Shown in pieces: positions 8,534-16,245 of a DNA stretch of 33,212 nt. Origin of the DNA: DATEPR01 sp036503065 (GTDB lineage Bacteria > Actinomycetota > Actinomycetes > Mycobacteriales > Pseudonocardiaceae); contig DASXXM010000171.1 in NCBI GenBank assembly GCA_036503065.1, positions 1-33,212 on the forward strand. The letters are read 5' to 3'. The position numbers and the translations under genes are program-made. The notes below the pieces were generated by a model, which saw only the letters and a program-made list of their open reading frames with translations, did not search any database and was not told the DNA's origin. The stretch's first letter is position 1. Each line of letters begins with the position of its first letter.

Positions 8534-8539
8534 TATACT
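8534..8539 (+). promoter_or_regulatory. candidate -10 box for the HerA-SbcDC-NurA operon
   Basis: TATACT lies 26 bp upstream of the GTG start of the first operon gene. No clear -35 is visible at 17 bp, so this rests on the -10 alone. Confidence 0.4.
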
Positions 8540-8565
8540 GCCGTTTCCGTCCGATGGGAGAGTCC

Positions 8566-10329
8566 GTGGCTGAGCCTCGTAACGGAATGGCGCCGGTGGG
8601 ACTGGTCGTCGGCACGGTGGCCGCGAGTCCGCTCGAGTTCTCCGTGGCCGTGGCGCCGGACCAGTTCCTGCAACTCGACGACGTCGTGGTGACCGACCGG
8701 CCGCTGCCCGACGGCACCCTGGTCCGCATCGCCGGCGTGGTGACCAACGTCGAAGCGGGCCACGAGGGCGCCCGGTTCGCCTCCGACGTGTTCCTCATCG
8801 ACCAGGGCGCGTTGCCGGCCGAGGTCAGCGAGGTCGCCGAGGTCACGGTGACCCGCGTCGAGCCGGAGGTCTACGTGCCGCCGCGGCCCGGTACGACGGT
8901 CCGCAGGGCGACCGGCGGCGAGCGGGACAGCGCGCTGTACTTCGACACGATGGCCGACGCGAAGGTGCCGATCGGCCTTGGCCGGGACGGGCAGCCGGTG
9001 TTCGTGAACTTCGAGTTCGTGGACGGCACCCGCGGCGGCCACGTGTCGATCTCCGGCGTGTCCGGCATCGCGACCAAGACGTCGTTCGCCACGTTCCTGC
9101 TGCACTCGATCTTCAACTGCGGCGTGTTGCGCGGCGAGGCGCACAACACCAAGGCGTTGATCTTCAGCGTCAAGGGTGAGGACCTGCTGTTCCTGGACTA
9201 CACCAACAGCAGGCTCACCCCGGCTCAGCGCGCGAAGTACGCGCAGCTCGGCCTGCCGGCGACCTCGTTCGGCAACGTGCAGGTGTTCGCGCCGCCGCGG
9301 CCCGGCGATGCCAGCGGCACGCCGGACGTGCGGGCGCGGGACAAGGCGGTCAGCCCGTTCTACTGGACGCTCTGGGACTTCTGCGAGCTGGAGCTGCTGA
9401 CGTTCGTGTTCGCGGACGGCGAGGACGAGCGCAGCCAGTACACGATGCTGATCGGCCAGGTCGCGGCCCGGCTGCGACGCGACGCGGTGCGGGTCGGCGA
9501 CGACGGCGCGATCAAGGTCGGCGGCGTCGACGCGCGCAACGGCGGTCCACTGCGGACGTTCGAACAGCTCGTCGGGCTGATCGAGGACGAGCTGACCGAC
9601 GAGGACACCCGCCGCGACTGGGTGGCCGGCAGCACGTCCATCGGCAGCGTCAACGCCTTCCTGCGGCGGCTGCGCTCGTCCGTGCGGCCGCTGGGCAGCA
9701 TCGTGCGCGGTGATCTCGGCCATCGCGGCGACCACTCGGTGACCACGTCCAAGGCGCAGGTGACAGTGGTGGACCTGCACAATCTGCCCGACCGGGCGCA
9801 GCGGTTCGTGGTCGGTGTCGCGTTGCGGCAGGAGTTCCGCAGCAAGGAACTCCAGGGCACGGCCCGGCCGCTGATGTTCGTCGTGCTGGACGAGCTGAAC
9901 AAGTACGCGCCGCGCGACGGCGACAGCCCGATCAAACAGATCCTGCTCGACGTGGCCGAACGCGGCCGCTCGCTCGGTGTGATCCTGATCGGCGCCCAGC
10001 AGACCGCCAGCGAGGTGGAACGGCGGATCGTGGCGAACTGTTCGATCCGGGTGGCCGGCCGGTTGGACTCCGCAGAGGCGGCCCGGCCCGAGTACGGGTA
10101 CCTGCCGCCGGCCCAGCGGCAGCGCGCCACGCTGGCCAAGCCGGGCACGATGTTCGTTGCCCAGCCGGACATCCCGGTGCCGCTGGTGATCGAGTTCCCG
10201 TTCCCGGCGTGGGCCACCCGGCCGGGCGAGAAGGGCACCTGGACCGGCGTGGACACCGGGCCCGCCGCGCCCGCCGACCCGTTCGCGACGATCCCCGGCG
10301 CGTACGACGACGACCCGGCCCCGTTCTGA
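8566..10329 (+). CDS. HerA-like hexameric ATPase (FtsK-HerA superfamily)
   Basis: 587 residues from the GTG at 8566, chosen because GGGAG lies five bases upstream; an ATG at 8554 and an earlier in-frame start are less likely. An N-terminal beta-rich HAS-barrel-like domain (about 5-110) precedes the ATPase. The P-loop reads GVSGIATKTSF (Gly164-Lys171-Thr172): it is one residue longer than GxxxxGK[ST] and lacks the glycine before lysine. The Walker B strand is LMFVVLDELNKYAP (Asp442-Glu443). A polar GAQQT motif (Gln478-479) matches the HerA sensor region (LIGAQQ), and Arg-rich segments follow. HerA pumps or unwinds DNA at breaks and works with the NurA nuclease and Mre11-Rad50 in archaea. It is the first gene of a four-gene operon with sbcD, sbcC and a NurA-like gene; 10 bp separate it from sbcD. 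Confidence 0.85.
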   Translation: MAEPRNGMAPVGLVVGTVAASPLEFSVAVAPDQFLQLDDVVVTDRPLPDGTLVRIAGVVTNVEAGHEGARFASDVFLIDQGALPAEVSEVAEVTVTRVEPEVYVPPRPGTTVRRATGGERDSALYFDTMADAKVPIGLGRDGQPVFVNFEFVDGTRGGHVSISGVSGIATKTSFATFLLHSIFNCGVLRGEAHNTKALIFSVKGEDLLFLDYTNSRLTPAQRAKYAQLGLPATSFGNVQVFAPPRPGDASGTPDVRARDKAVSPFYWTLWDFCELELLTFVFADGEDERSQYTMLIGQVAARLRRDAVRVGDDGAIKVGGVDARNGGPLRTFEQLVGLIEDELTDEDTRRDWVAGSTSIGSVNAFLRRLRSSVRPLGSIVRGDLGHRGDHSVTTSKAQVTVVDLHNLPDRAQRFVVGVALRQEFRSKELQGTARPLMFVVLDELNKYAPRDGDSPIKQILLDVAERGRSLGVILIGAQQTASEVERRIVANCSIRVAGRLDSAEAARPEYGYLPPAQRQRATLAKPGTMFVAQPDIPVPLVIEFPFPAWATRPGEKGTWTGVDTGPAAPADPFATIPGAYDDDPAPF

Positions 10330-10339
10330 GAGCAGCCAC

Positions 10340-11503
10340 ATGAAGATCCTGCATACCGCCGACTGGCACGTGGGCAAGGTGCTCAAGAACCAGCCCCGGA
10401 TCGACGAACACCGTGCCGTGCTGGCCGATCTGGTCCGGATCGCCGACGCGGAGGACGTCGACCTGGTGATCGTCGCCGGGGATCTGTTCGAGACGTCGTC
10501 GCCGAACCCGCAGGCGCAGAGCCTGGTGATGCGGACACTGCTGCGGCTGCGCGGCGACGGCCGGCACGTCGTGGTCCTGGCCGGCAACCACGACAACCAG
10601 CGGCTCGTGGACGAGGTCTACCGGCCGGTGCTGGGCGAACTGGGGCTGCACGTGGTCGGCACGCCCAAGAGCCCGGCCAACGGCGGCGTGCTGACACTGC
10701 CGATGCGCACCGGCGAGACCGCCCGGGTTGCCGTACTGCCGTTCCTGGCCTACCGCTACGCGGTCCGCGCGGCCGAGATCGTGCTGCGCGAGACGTCCGA
10801 GCACAGCATGGCCTACGCGAACCAGGTCGGCCTGATCATCAGCGCGCTTCCCGCCGGATTCGCCGACGACACCGTCAACATCGTCACCACCCACGCCACG
10901 TTGCTGGGCGGCCGCTGGGGCGGCGGCGAGCGGCAGGGCCAGACGCTGCTGGGCTACGAGCTGCCGGCGACGCTGTTCCCGGCCAGTGCGCACTACGCCG
11001 CGCTCGGGCACCTGCACCGCTACCAGCAGATCGACGGCCCGTGCCCGATCGCCTACTCCGGCTCGCCGCTCGCGCTGGACTTCGGCGAGGAGGCCAACGA
11101 GTCGGTCGCGCTGATCGTGCACGCGACACCCGGCAGCCGCGCGCAGGTCCGGCCGGTGCCGGTGGCCGGTGGCCGGCCGTTGCGCACCCTGCGCGGCAGC
11201 CTCGACCAGGTCATCGAGGAAGGACAGCGTGCCGGGGACGCCTTTCTGCGCGTGATCCTGGCGCAGCAGGCGGCCGCCGGGCTGGCCGGCCTGGTCCGGG
11301 AACAACTGCCCAACGTGCTCGACGTGCAGATCGACGAGGAGTTCCGGCCCCGCGCCACCGGCCAGTCGAATCGCCCCAGCCGGCTGGGGCGGTCGCCGAC
11401 CGACCTGTTCGCGGACTTTCTCGCGGAGTCCGGTGTGGACGACGGTCGGGTCGGGAACCTGTTCGCGGAACTGCTGGACGAGGTCACCGGAGGTCCTGCC
11501 TGA
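10340..11503 (+). CDS. sbcD: exonuclease SbcCD subunit D (Mre11 family)
   Basis: 387 residues. All metal-binding motifs of the Mre11/SbcD phosphoesterase are present: ADWHVG (Asp8, His10), AGDLFET (Asp48), AGNHDN (Asn83, His84), TTHATLLGG (His185) and ALGHLHRY (His224, His226). These hold two Mn ions for 3'-5' exonuclease and endonuclease cleavage at DNA ends and hairpins. A capping domain follows (about 250-330). The C-terminal tail (about 345-380, SPTDLFADFLAESG) matches the helical region that contacts the coiled-coil base of SbcC. The start follows the HerA stop by 10 bp, and the stop overlaps the SbcC start by one base (TGATG), indicating translational coupling and equimolar synthesis. 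Confidence 0.95.
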   Translation: MKILHTADWHVGKVLKNQPRIDEHRAVLADLVRIADAEDVDLVIVAGDLFETSSPNPQAQSLVMRTLLRLRGDGRHVVVLAGNHDNQRLVDEVYRPVLGELGLHVVGTPKSPANGGVLTLPMRTGETARVAVLPFLAYRYAVRAAEIVLRETSEHSMAYANQVGLIISALPAGFADDTVNIVTTHATLLGGRWGGGERQGQTLLGYELPATLFPASAHYAALGHLHRYQQIDGPCPIAYSGSPLALDFGEEANESVALIVHATPGSRAQVRPVPVAGGRPLRTLRGSLDQVIEEGQRAGDAFLRVILAQQAAAGLAGLVREQLPNVLDVQIDEEFRPRATGQSNRPSRLGRSPTDLFADFLAESGVDDGRVGNLFAELLDEVTGGPA

Positions 11504-13941
11504 TGCGTCCGCTGCGGCTGATGTTCGAGGGTTTCGCCAGCTATCGGGAGAACACCGACATCGACCTGTCCGATGTGGACTTCTTCGTGCTCACCGGCCC
11601 GACCGGCTCCGGCAAGAGCACCGTCATCGACGCGCTGTGCTTCGCGCTCTACGGCACGGTTCCCCGGTGGGGCAAGGGTAACGCGATCCGCAACGCGCTC
11701 GCGCCGTCCACCACCGAGGCCAGGGTGTGCCTGGTGTTCGAGGCGGCCGGCGCCCGGTACGCGGCGGCACGGCACCTCAGGCGGGACGCCAGGGGTGCCG
11801 TGCACACCAAGGAAGCCCGGCTGGAACGGCTGGACGACTCGGTCCCGATCGACGCGGAGCTGGCCAAGCTGCTGGAGGTCAGCGTCGAGCAGGTCGCGGA
11901 GGGACCGGACGAGGTCACCGCCGGCGTCACGGAACTGCTGGGCATCGGCTACGAGCACTTCACCCAGTGCGTCCTGCTGCCGCAGGGCCGGTTCGCCGAG
12001 TTCCTGCACGCCAAACCGGGGGACCGGCAGGACCTGCTGATCGAACTGCTCGCCTACGCGGTCTACGAACAGGTCGGCCAGCGCGCCCGCGAACGCGGCA
12101 AGGAAGCCGGGACCAGGCGTGCCCTGGCCGAGAAGCAGCTCGCTGATCTGGGCGAAGTCACCGAAGCGGAGATCACCGCCGCTGACCAGCGGGTCACCGA
12201 CCTGGCCGCGCTGGTCGAACCGGTGGACGCGGCCGTCATCAACATGCGCGACCTGCGCGACCGCTGGACCAGGGCGAACGAGGACGCGAAACGCGCACGG
12301 GAGCAGTTGGACAAGCTCGGCGACTTGCGCACCCCGCAAGGCGTACCGAAGCTCGCCGCCCGCCTAGCCGACGCCGACGACCTGATCCGCGCCAGAACCA
12401 AGGCCCTGACCACGGCAGAAGCCGCTGAAGCCGACGCGGAACAGGCCTGCGTCGGCCTCCCGGAGCCGGCCGCCTTGCGAGGATGGCAAGAAGGCCACGC
12501 CCGCGCCGAGGCCCTTCGCGCGGAGCTGGACAAGCTGCGCGAAGCCGGTTCCCACGCCGACGCCGACGAGAAGACGCTCGCCGACGCGCTCGCCGCGGCC
12601 GAGCAGGCCCTGGCCACCGCCGAGGACGACGTCCAGCGGATCGACCGGGAGCACCGCGCCGCCGCACTCGCCGTCGACCTGCGTGTCGGCGAGCCCTGCC
12701 CGGTCTGCCACCAGCCCGTCGGCACCCTGCCGCACCACGAAACCGCGGCCGACGTCGGCGCGGCTCGCGGCACAGCGGAAACGGCGCGCAAAGCGGCGGC
12801 CGCCACCGGAAAGAAGCACACGGCAGCGGGCCGCGCCGCCGCCGCCGCATCCGCCGCCGTGACGTCGGCCGAACAACGGCTCACCTTGCTCACCCAGCAA
12901 CTCGACGGCGCCCCCCAACCCACCGAACTGGCCGCCACGATCCAGCACCGCGAAGCCGCCGACCGCACGCTGACGACGGCCCGCGCCGCCGCCCGGCAGG
13001 CCCGCAACGCCGCGAAAGCCGCGACCGACGAACGCGGCGCACTCGTCGAAACCGAGCAACGCGCCTGGTCCGAGCTGCGCGCCGGCCGCGATCGGTTCGT
13101 CGCGGCCAACGCGCCCGCCGTCGAGGGCACCGACCTGGCCGCCGCATGGCAGACCCTGGTCGACTGGGCCGCAACGCAAACAGACTTGCTCACCGGGCAA
13201 GCCGCCGAACTGGATCGGGCCGAAGCCGATCTCCGCGCACAGGGCACCGCGGCGGCGACCGCGCTGACCGCGTTGCTCGCCGAGCAAGGCATCGAGCCGA
13301 CCACACCCGACAAGGCCCCGATCGACCTGGCCACCCACCGCGAACGGGCCGACCGGGCAGCCGTGGACCTGCGGAAACGGCTACAGGATACGGAAAAGCT
13401 GACCGACGAGGTCGCGAAACACCGGCAGGACCAGGAGGTCGCCGACATGCTCGGTAACCTGCTGCGCTCCGACCGGTTCGAGCGGTGGCTGTGCACGGAG
13501 GCGCTGGACTCGCTGGTGCTGGAGGCGTCGCAAACCCTGCTGCAGCTCTCCAACGGCCAGTACGAACTGCATCGCGGCGACCGCAACGACCTCGTCGTGA
13601 TCGACCACAACGACGCCGGCACCCAGCGTCCGGTCAACACCCTGTCCGGCGGCGAGACTTTCCAGGCGTCCCTGGCGCTGGCGCTCGCGCTGTCCAGCCA
13701 GGTCGTCGCCCTGTCCGGCGGCCGGCGCGACCTGAACTCGATGTTCCTCGACGAGGGCTTCGGCACCCTGGACGACGCCACCCTGGACACCGTGGCCACC
13801 ACACTGGAGCAACTCGCGGCCGGCACGAACCGGATGGTCGGCATCGTCACGCACGTGCCGGCACTGGCCGAGCGGGTGCCGGTGCAGTTCGCGGTGCGCC
13901 GCGATGGCGCGTCGTCGCGGATTGCGCGGGTCGGCGTGTGA
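11503..13941 (+). CDS. sbcC: SMC-family ATPase, exonuclease SbcCD subunit C (Rad50 family)
   Basis: 812 residues from the ATG overlapping the sbcD stop, with GGAGG at 11489-11493. The N-terminal ABC half has Walker A GPTGSGKS (32-39) and the Q-loop LLPQGRF (Gln161). Long Ala/Glu/Arg-rich coiled coils (about 190-390 and 410-650) surround a zinc hook, EPCPVCHQPVG (Cys399, Cys402). The C-terminal half carries the signature LSGGETFQAS (714-723) and Walker B FLDEGFGTLDD (748-758). It is clearly shorter than E. coli SbcC (1048 residues), so the arms are short. With SbcD it forms the ATP-gated complex that opens and trims DNA ends, hairpins and protein-blocked ends. The coiled-coil region has unusually high Ala content. 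The next gene starts 10 bp after its stop. Confidence 0.94.
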   Translation: MRPLRLMFEGFASYRENTDIDLSDVDFFVLTGPTGSGKSTVIDALCFALYGTVPRWGKGNAIRNALAPSTTEARVCLVFEAAGARYAAARHLRRDARGAVHTKEARLERLDDSVPIDAELAKLLEVSVEQVAEGPDEVTAGVTELLGIGYEHFTQCVLLPQGRFAEFLHAKPGDRQDLLIELLAYAVYEQVGQRARERGKEAGTRRALAEKQLADLGEVTEAEITAADQRVTDLAALVEPVDAAVINMRDLRDRWTRANEDAKRAREQLDKLGDLRTPQGVPKLAARLADADDLIRARTKALTTAEAAEADAEQACVGLPEPAALRGWQEGHARAEALRAELDKLREAGSHADADEKTLADALAAAEQALATAEDDVQRIDREHRAAALAVDLRVGEPCPVCHQPVGTLPHHETAADVGAARGTAETARKAAAATGKKHTAAGRAAAAASAAVTSAEQRLTLLTQQLDGAPQPTELAATIQHREAADRTLTTARAAARQARNAAKAATDERGALVETEQRAWSELRAGRDRFVAANAPAVEGTDLAAAWQTLVDWAATQTDLLTGQAAELDRAEADLRAQGTAAATALTALLAEQGIEPTTPDKAPIDLATHRERADRAAVDLRKRLQDTEKLTDEVAKHRQDQEVADMLGNLLRSDRFERWLCTEALDSLVLEASQTLLQLSNGQYELHRGDRNDLVVIDHNDAGTQRPVNTLSGGETFQASLALALALSSQVVALSGGRRDLNSMFLDEGFGTLDDATLDTVATTLEQLAAGTNRMVGIVTHVPALAERVPVQFAVRRDGASSRIARVGV

Positions 13942-13951
13942 AGGTGTTCCC

Positions 13952-14908
13952 GTGACAGCAGTGCTGACGCCCACCTCGTACACGATCGACCCGTGGGACC
14001 CCAGCTACGGGGTCGCGGTCGGCGACGAGATCGACGGCCGCGAGTCCAGCGGCGAGCGTGTGCTGGACATCGAACTGCCGGCATCGGAATGGCGTCCACT
14101 GAAGCCGAACGGCGATGTGCCGCTGCCATCGACCCTGCTGTTCCTGGACGGAGTACGGCGAATCGACGCCCGCCTGTGGGTGCACGGCGTGGACCCACAG
14201 CCCACGCCAGGACTTGTCGCCTCGCTGGCGGCAGGACTCGTCTGCTGCAACGGCGCCGCGCACGTCATCGACGTCCGCGTCGACCGCAGCCTCTACACCG
14301 CTGCCGAACAAGCCACCGACCTGCGCACCCCGCACGCCACGTACACGTACCGTTTGGCAAAGGCCGGTATGGAGGCACTGTCCCACGCGGTGCAGAACAG
14401 ACTGTCCGAACTGGAGGTCGAACTGGCCAACGCGTGGCGCGACGAGAGCGGTGCCACGGACGATCTCCTTGTCGTGGACGGCCCCCTGCACAATCGCACC
14501 CACCTGGCCCGCACGGTCGGTTATGTCAAAACACACCAGAAGTCCTACCTGCCCGACGAACAGACGAAGGTGGTCGCTGCGCTGGGCCCCGGGGAGCGCA
14601 GCCCGGTTTTCACCACGGGCACGGGCTTGCCACGGTATTCCTGGTATCTGAGGTTGGCAGGCGGCTCGGCGGCGCCATGGTCGGCCGTGGTCCGCCTGGA
14701 GTGTTCCGCCGATCTGTCGACCGACGAGGTCGTCGTGCTGGCCGACGTGACGACCACCCTGCTGCCGCCGCTGGCCAGCACGCCGCACAAGGACTCCCGC
14801 GCCCCACAGAACCTGGTCCCGATCGGTGGCCTGGAACGCCAGTTGCGCCACCGGTTGGGCGACGCGGCCCTCCTGTACCGCTCGCTGCGCGGCGCACTCA
14901 TGGCGTGA
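13952..14908 (+). CDS. probable NurA-like nuclease
   Basis: 318 residues from a GTG 10 bp after the sbcC stop, preceded by a weak AAGG. Conserved-looking acidic motifs fit the NurA (RNase H-like fold) pattern: a strand ending TLLFLDGVRR (Asp66) near the N-terminus, then DLLVVDGPLHNR (Asp176) followed by GYVKTHQKSYL (Lys193), comparable with the NurA 'DG-L ... G-(S/V)K' block. Later come VVRLECS (Glu250) and a C-terminal helix after LVPIGGLERQLRHRLGD. In archaea NurA is a dimeric 5'-3' nuclease that sits on the HerA hexamer and resects ends after Mre11-Rad50. Its position as the last gene of a HerA-SbcD-SbcC operon is the strongest support. The assignment is by motif and context; it could be a diverged family without nuclease activity. 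Confidence 0.65.
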   Translation: MTAVLTPTSYTIDPWDPSYGVAVGDEIDGRESSGERVLDIELPASEWRPLKPNGDVPLPSTLLFLDGVRRIDARLWVHGVDPQPTPGLVASLAAGLVCCNGAAHVIDVRVDRSLYTAAEQATDLRTPHATYTYRLAKAGMEALSHAVQNRLSELEVELANAWRDESGATDDLLVVDGPLHNRTHLARTVGYVKTHQKSYLPDEQTKVVAALGPGERSPVFTTGTGLPRYSWYLRLAGGSAAPWSAVVRLECSADLSTDEVVVLADVTTTLLPPLASTPHKDSRAPQNLVPIGGLERQLRHRLGDAALLYRSLRGALMA

Positions 14909-14935
14909 GAACCCACGGCCCGCGCGCACATTACG

Positions 14936-16030
14936 CTAGCCGCCATTGTTGCAATTCGTGGTAAGAGAGCCTGCGGTAGTGGAGACATCTTCGCCATGTT
15001 TGGTGGCATTGTCGCCATAGGTCTGCGCTTGCCGTTCGCTCGCTTGCTCGTCAGCTAACGCCTTGGCTGCCGCGTCGATTTGACTACCGGCGTCGGTCGG
15101 CGCGTTTCCGCCGACGGCCTGCACCGTCTGTTCGTCCTTCTGTGCTTGGCTGATATCGCCATTAAGGCTGCTTATCGAATTGTCTACAATATTGGTGGTG
15201 CTTGTTAGGTTATACACGGCACTATTCAGGTCGTAGACCGCGCTATTGGTGTTATAGGCCATGCTGCTGAGTTGATAACAGTCAGCTTGCGGACCCGTAT
15301 ATGCCTTTTCGGCTGCCAGCTTACCGTCGGCGGTCGTCGATGCCGTACTAACGGCCTTCTCGGCTGCTGGAATGGCAGCTACGGCATTGGCAGCCTTGTT
15401 CTCGTCGGCACCTAATCCCGCCAGGTCACTATTGAGCGCTTGTTGCGCGTTGGACTGCGCCTGTGCTTGTGACGCTTCTTGCTGCAGTTGCTGCGCCTGT
15501 TGGTTAGATTGGCTCACAGTACCTTGTAAGGCTGCCAGGGCGGCGTTGTAGTCGTTGGGTGTCGCGGCCTGAAACAGCGTTGCCTGTAGTCCGCCCCCTT
15601 GTTGTGGGACGTTCAGCGTGAGCGAGCTTGCGGATTCCGTGCCGTAGACGGCGCCCCACGATCCGGTGAAGTTGATCGTGACGCTATCTCGATTGATTTG
15701 ACCAGTGAAACCGCCTGTGTCGTCCCGAACGGTTTGGCTTCCCGCGCTCCCGGTCACGTAATCCTGTTTCACTGTGCCGGACACGAAGCCCGAACCGTCC
15801 ACCGGCCATTGCAGGAACATCACCGACGACGAATCGCTGTGCAGAAAGCTCGCCGTGCCGGGAATTGCCGCCCCACCGGAGACAGTACCGTGGTTGACCA
15901 CCGGAACCGGTGTACCTGTATTTGAGCAGGCAGTAACCGCGATAGCCATCGTTGCCACAGTCGCCACCAGCCACACGGCCGACCTGCACGTCTGTGAGCG
16001 ATACTGTCTTGGACCCTGGTCGCCTGTCAC
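14936..16030 (-). CDS. putative lipoprotein with coiled-coil region, unknown function
   Basis: 364 residues. The N-terminus has a hydrophobic stretch ending in a lipobox-like VTAC with Cys35, so a membrane-anchored lipoprotein is likely. Residues about 45-150 are beta-rich with many Gly/Ser/Thr. A Gln/Ala-rich coiled coil follows (about 155-215), then a YN-repeat stretch (MAYNTNSAVYDLNSAVYNL) and a second helical part; two more cysteines lie at the end. I do not recognise the family. The GTG at 16030 has no ribosome site; an internal GTG about 19 codons later would still leave a full signal sequence. The DNA is clearly AT-richer than its neighbours, with codons such as TTA, ATA and AAT that are rare elsewhere here, suggesting acquisition by transfer. 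It is convergent with the NurA-like gene. Confidence 0.65.
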   Translation of the reverse strand: MTGDQGPRQYRSQTCRSAVWLVATVATMAIAVTACSNTGTPVPVVNHGTVSGGAAIPGTASFLHSDSSSVMFLQWPVDGSGFVSGTVKQDYVTGSAGSQTVRDDTGGFTGQINRDSVTINFTGSWGAVYGTESASSLTLNVPQQGGGLQATLFQAATPNDYNAALAALQGTVSQSNQQAQQLQQEASQAQAQSNAQQALNSDLAGLGADENKAANAVAAIPAAEKAVSTASTTADGKLAAEKAYTGPQADCYQLSSMAYNTNSAVYDLNSAVYNLTSTTNIVDNSISSLNGDISQAQKDEQTVQAVGGNAPTDAGSQIDAAAKALADEQASERQAQTYGDNATKHGEDVSTTAGSLTTNCNNGG

Positions 16031-16035
16031 GATGG

Positions 16036-16055
16036 TGACATCGTTCAGGATGTCA
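16036..16055. repeat. inverted repeat upstream of the lipoprotein gene
   Basis: TGACATC and GATGTCA form a perfect 7-bp inverted repeat with a 6-bp spacer, six bases upstream of the GTG start. It could be an operator or a hairpin masking the start. Confidence 0.4.
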
Positions 16056-16170
16056 TCCGTCTTACAGGAGCTTTTGTGCGGAATCGCTAACTTTCGTCGG
16101 AGATGTCCCTATCTTGCGGGCCTGTGGATAGGCGTTTGACCAATTCCAACGTTGGTGTGGGTGGCTCGAC

Positions 16171-16212
16171 CGCAACGTTGCAGTTGGCTTGCTGGCCAAC
16201 TGCAACGTTGCG
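16171..16212. terminator. long perfect hairpin downstream of the secreted-protein gene
   Basis: An 18-bp perfect stem (16171-16188 with 16195-16212) with a 6-nt loop lies 34 bp past the stop of the minus-strand secreted protein. The octamer CAACGTTG occurs in each arm and again at 16147-16154. A factor-assisted terminator is the simplest reading. Confidence 0.65.
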
Positions 16213-16245
16213 GCGACCGTTCGGTCCGGTGCCGTTGTCCCGCGA

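Noticed and set aside
6726..8573. 615-codon plus-strand open frame
   Set aside because: It mirrors the Ser/Thr kinase, whose catalytic motifs are intact on the other strand.
11041..11502. Long N-terminal extension of the sbcC frame
   Set aside because: It overlaps sbcD; the ATG at 11503 starts exactly at the Rad50-type N-terminus with a GGAGG site.
12063..14198. 711-codon minus-strand open frame, Ser/Arg/Ala-rich
   Set aside because: It is opposite sbcC and the start of the NurA-like gene; composition is that of an antisense frame in high-GC DNA.
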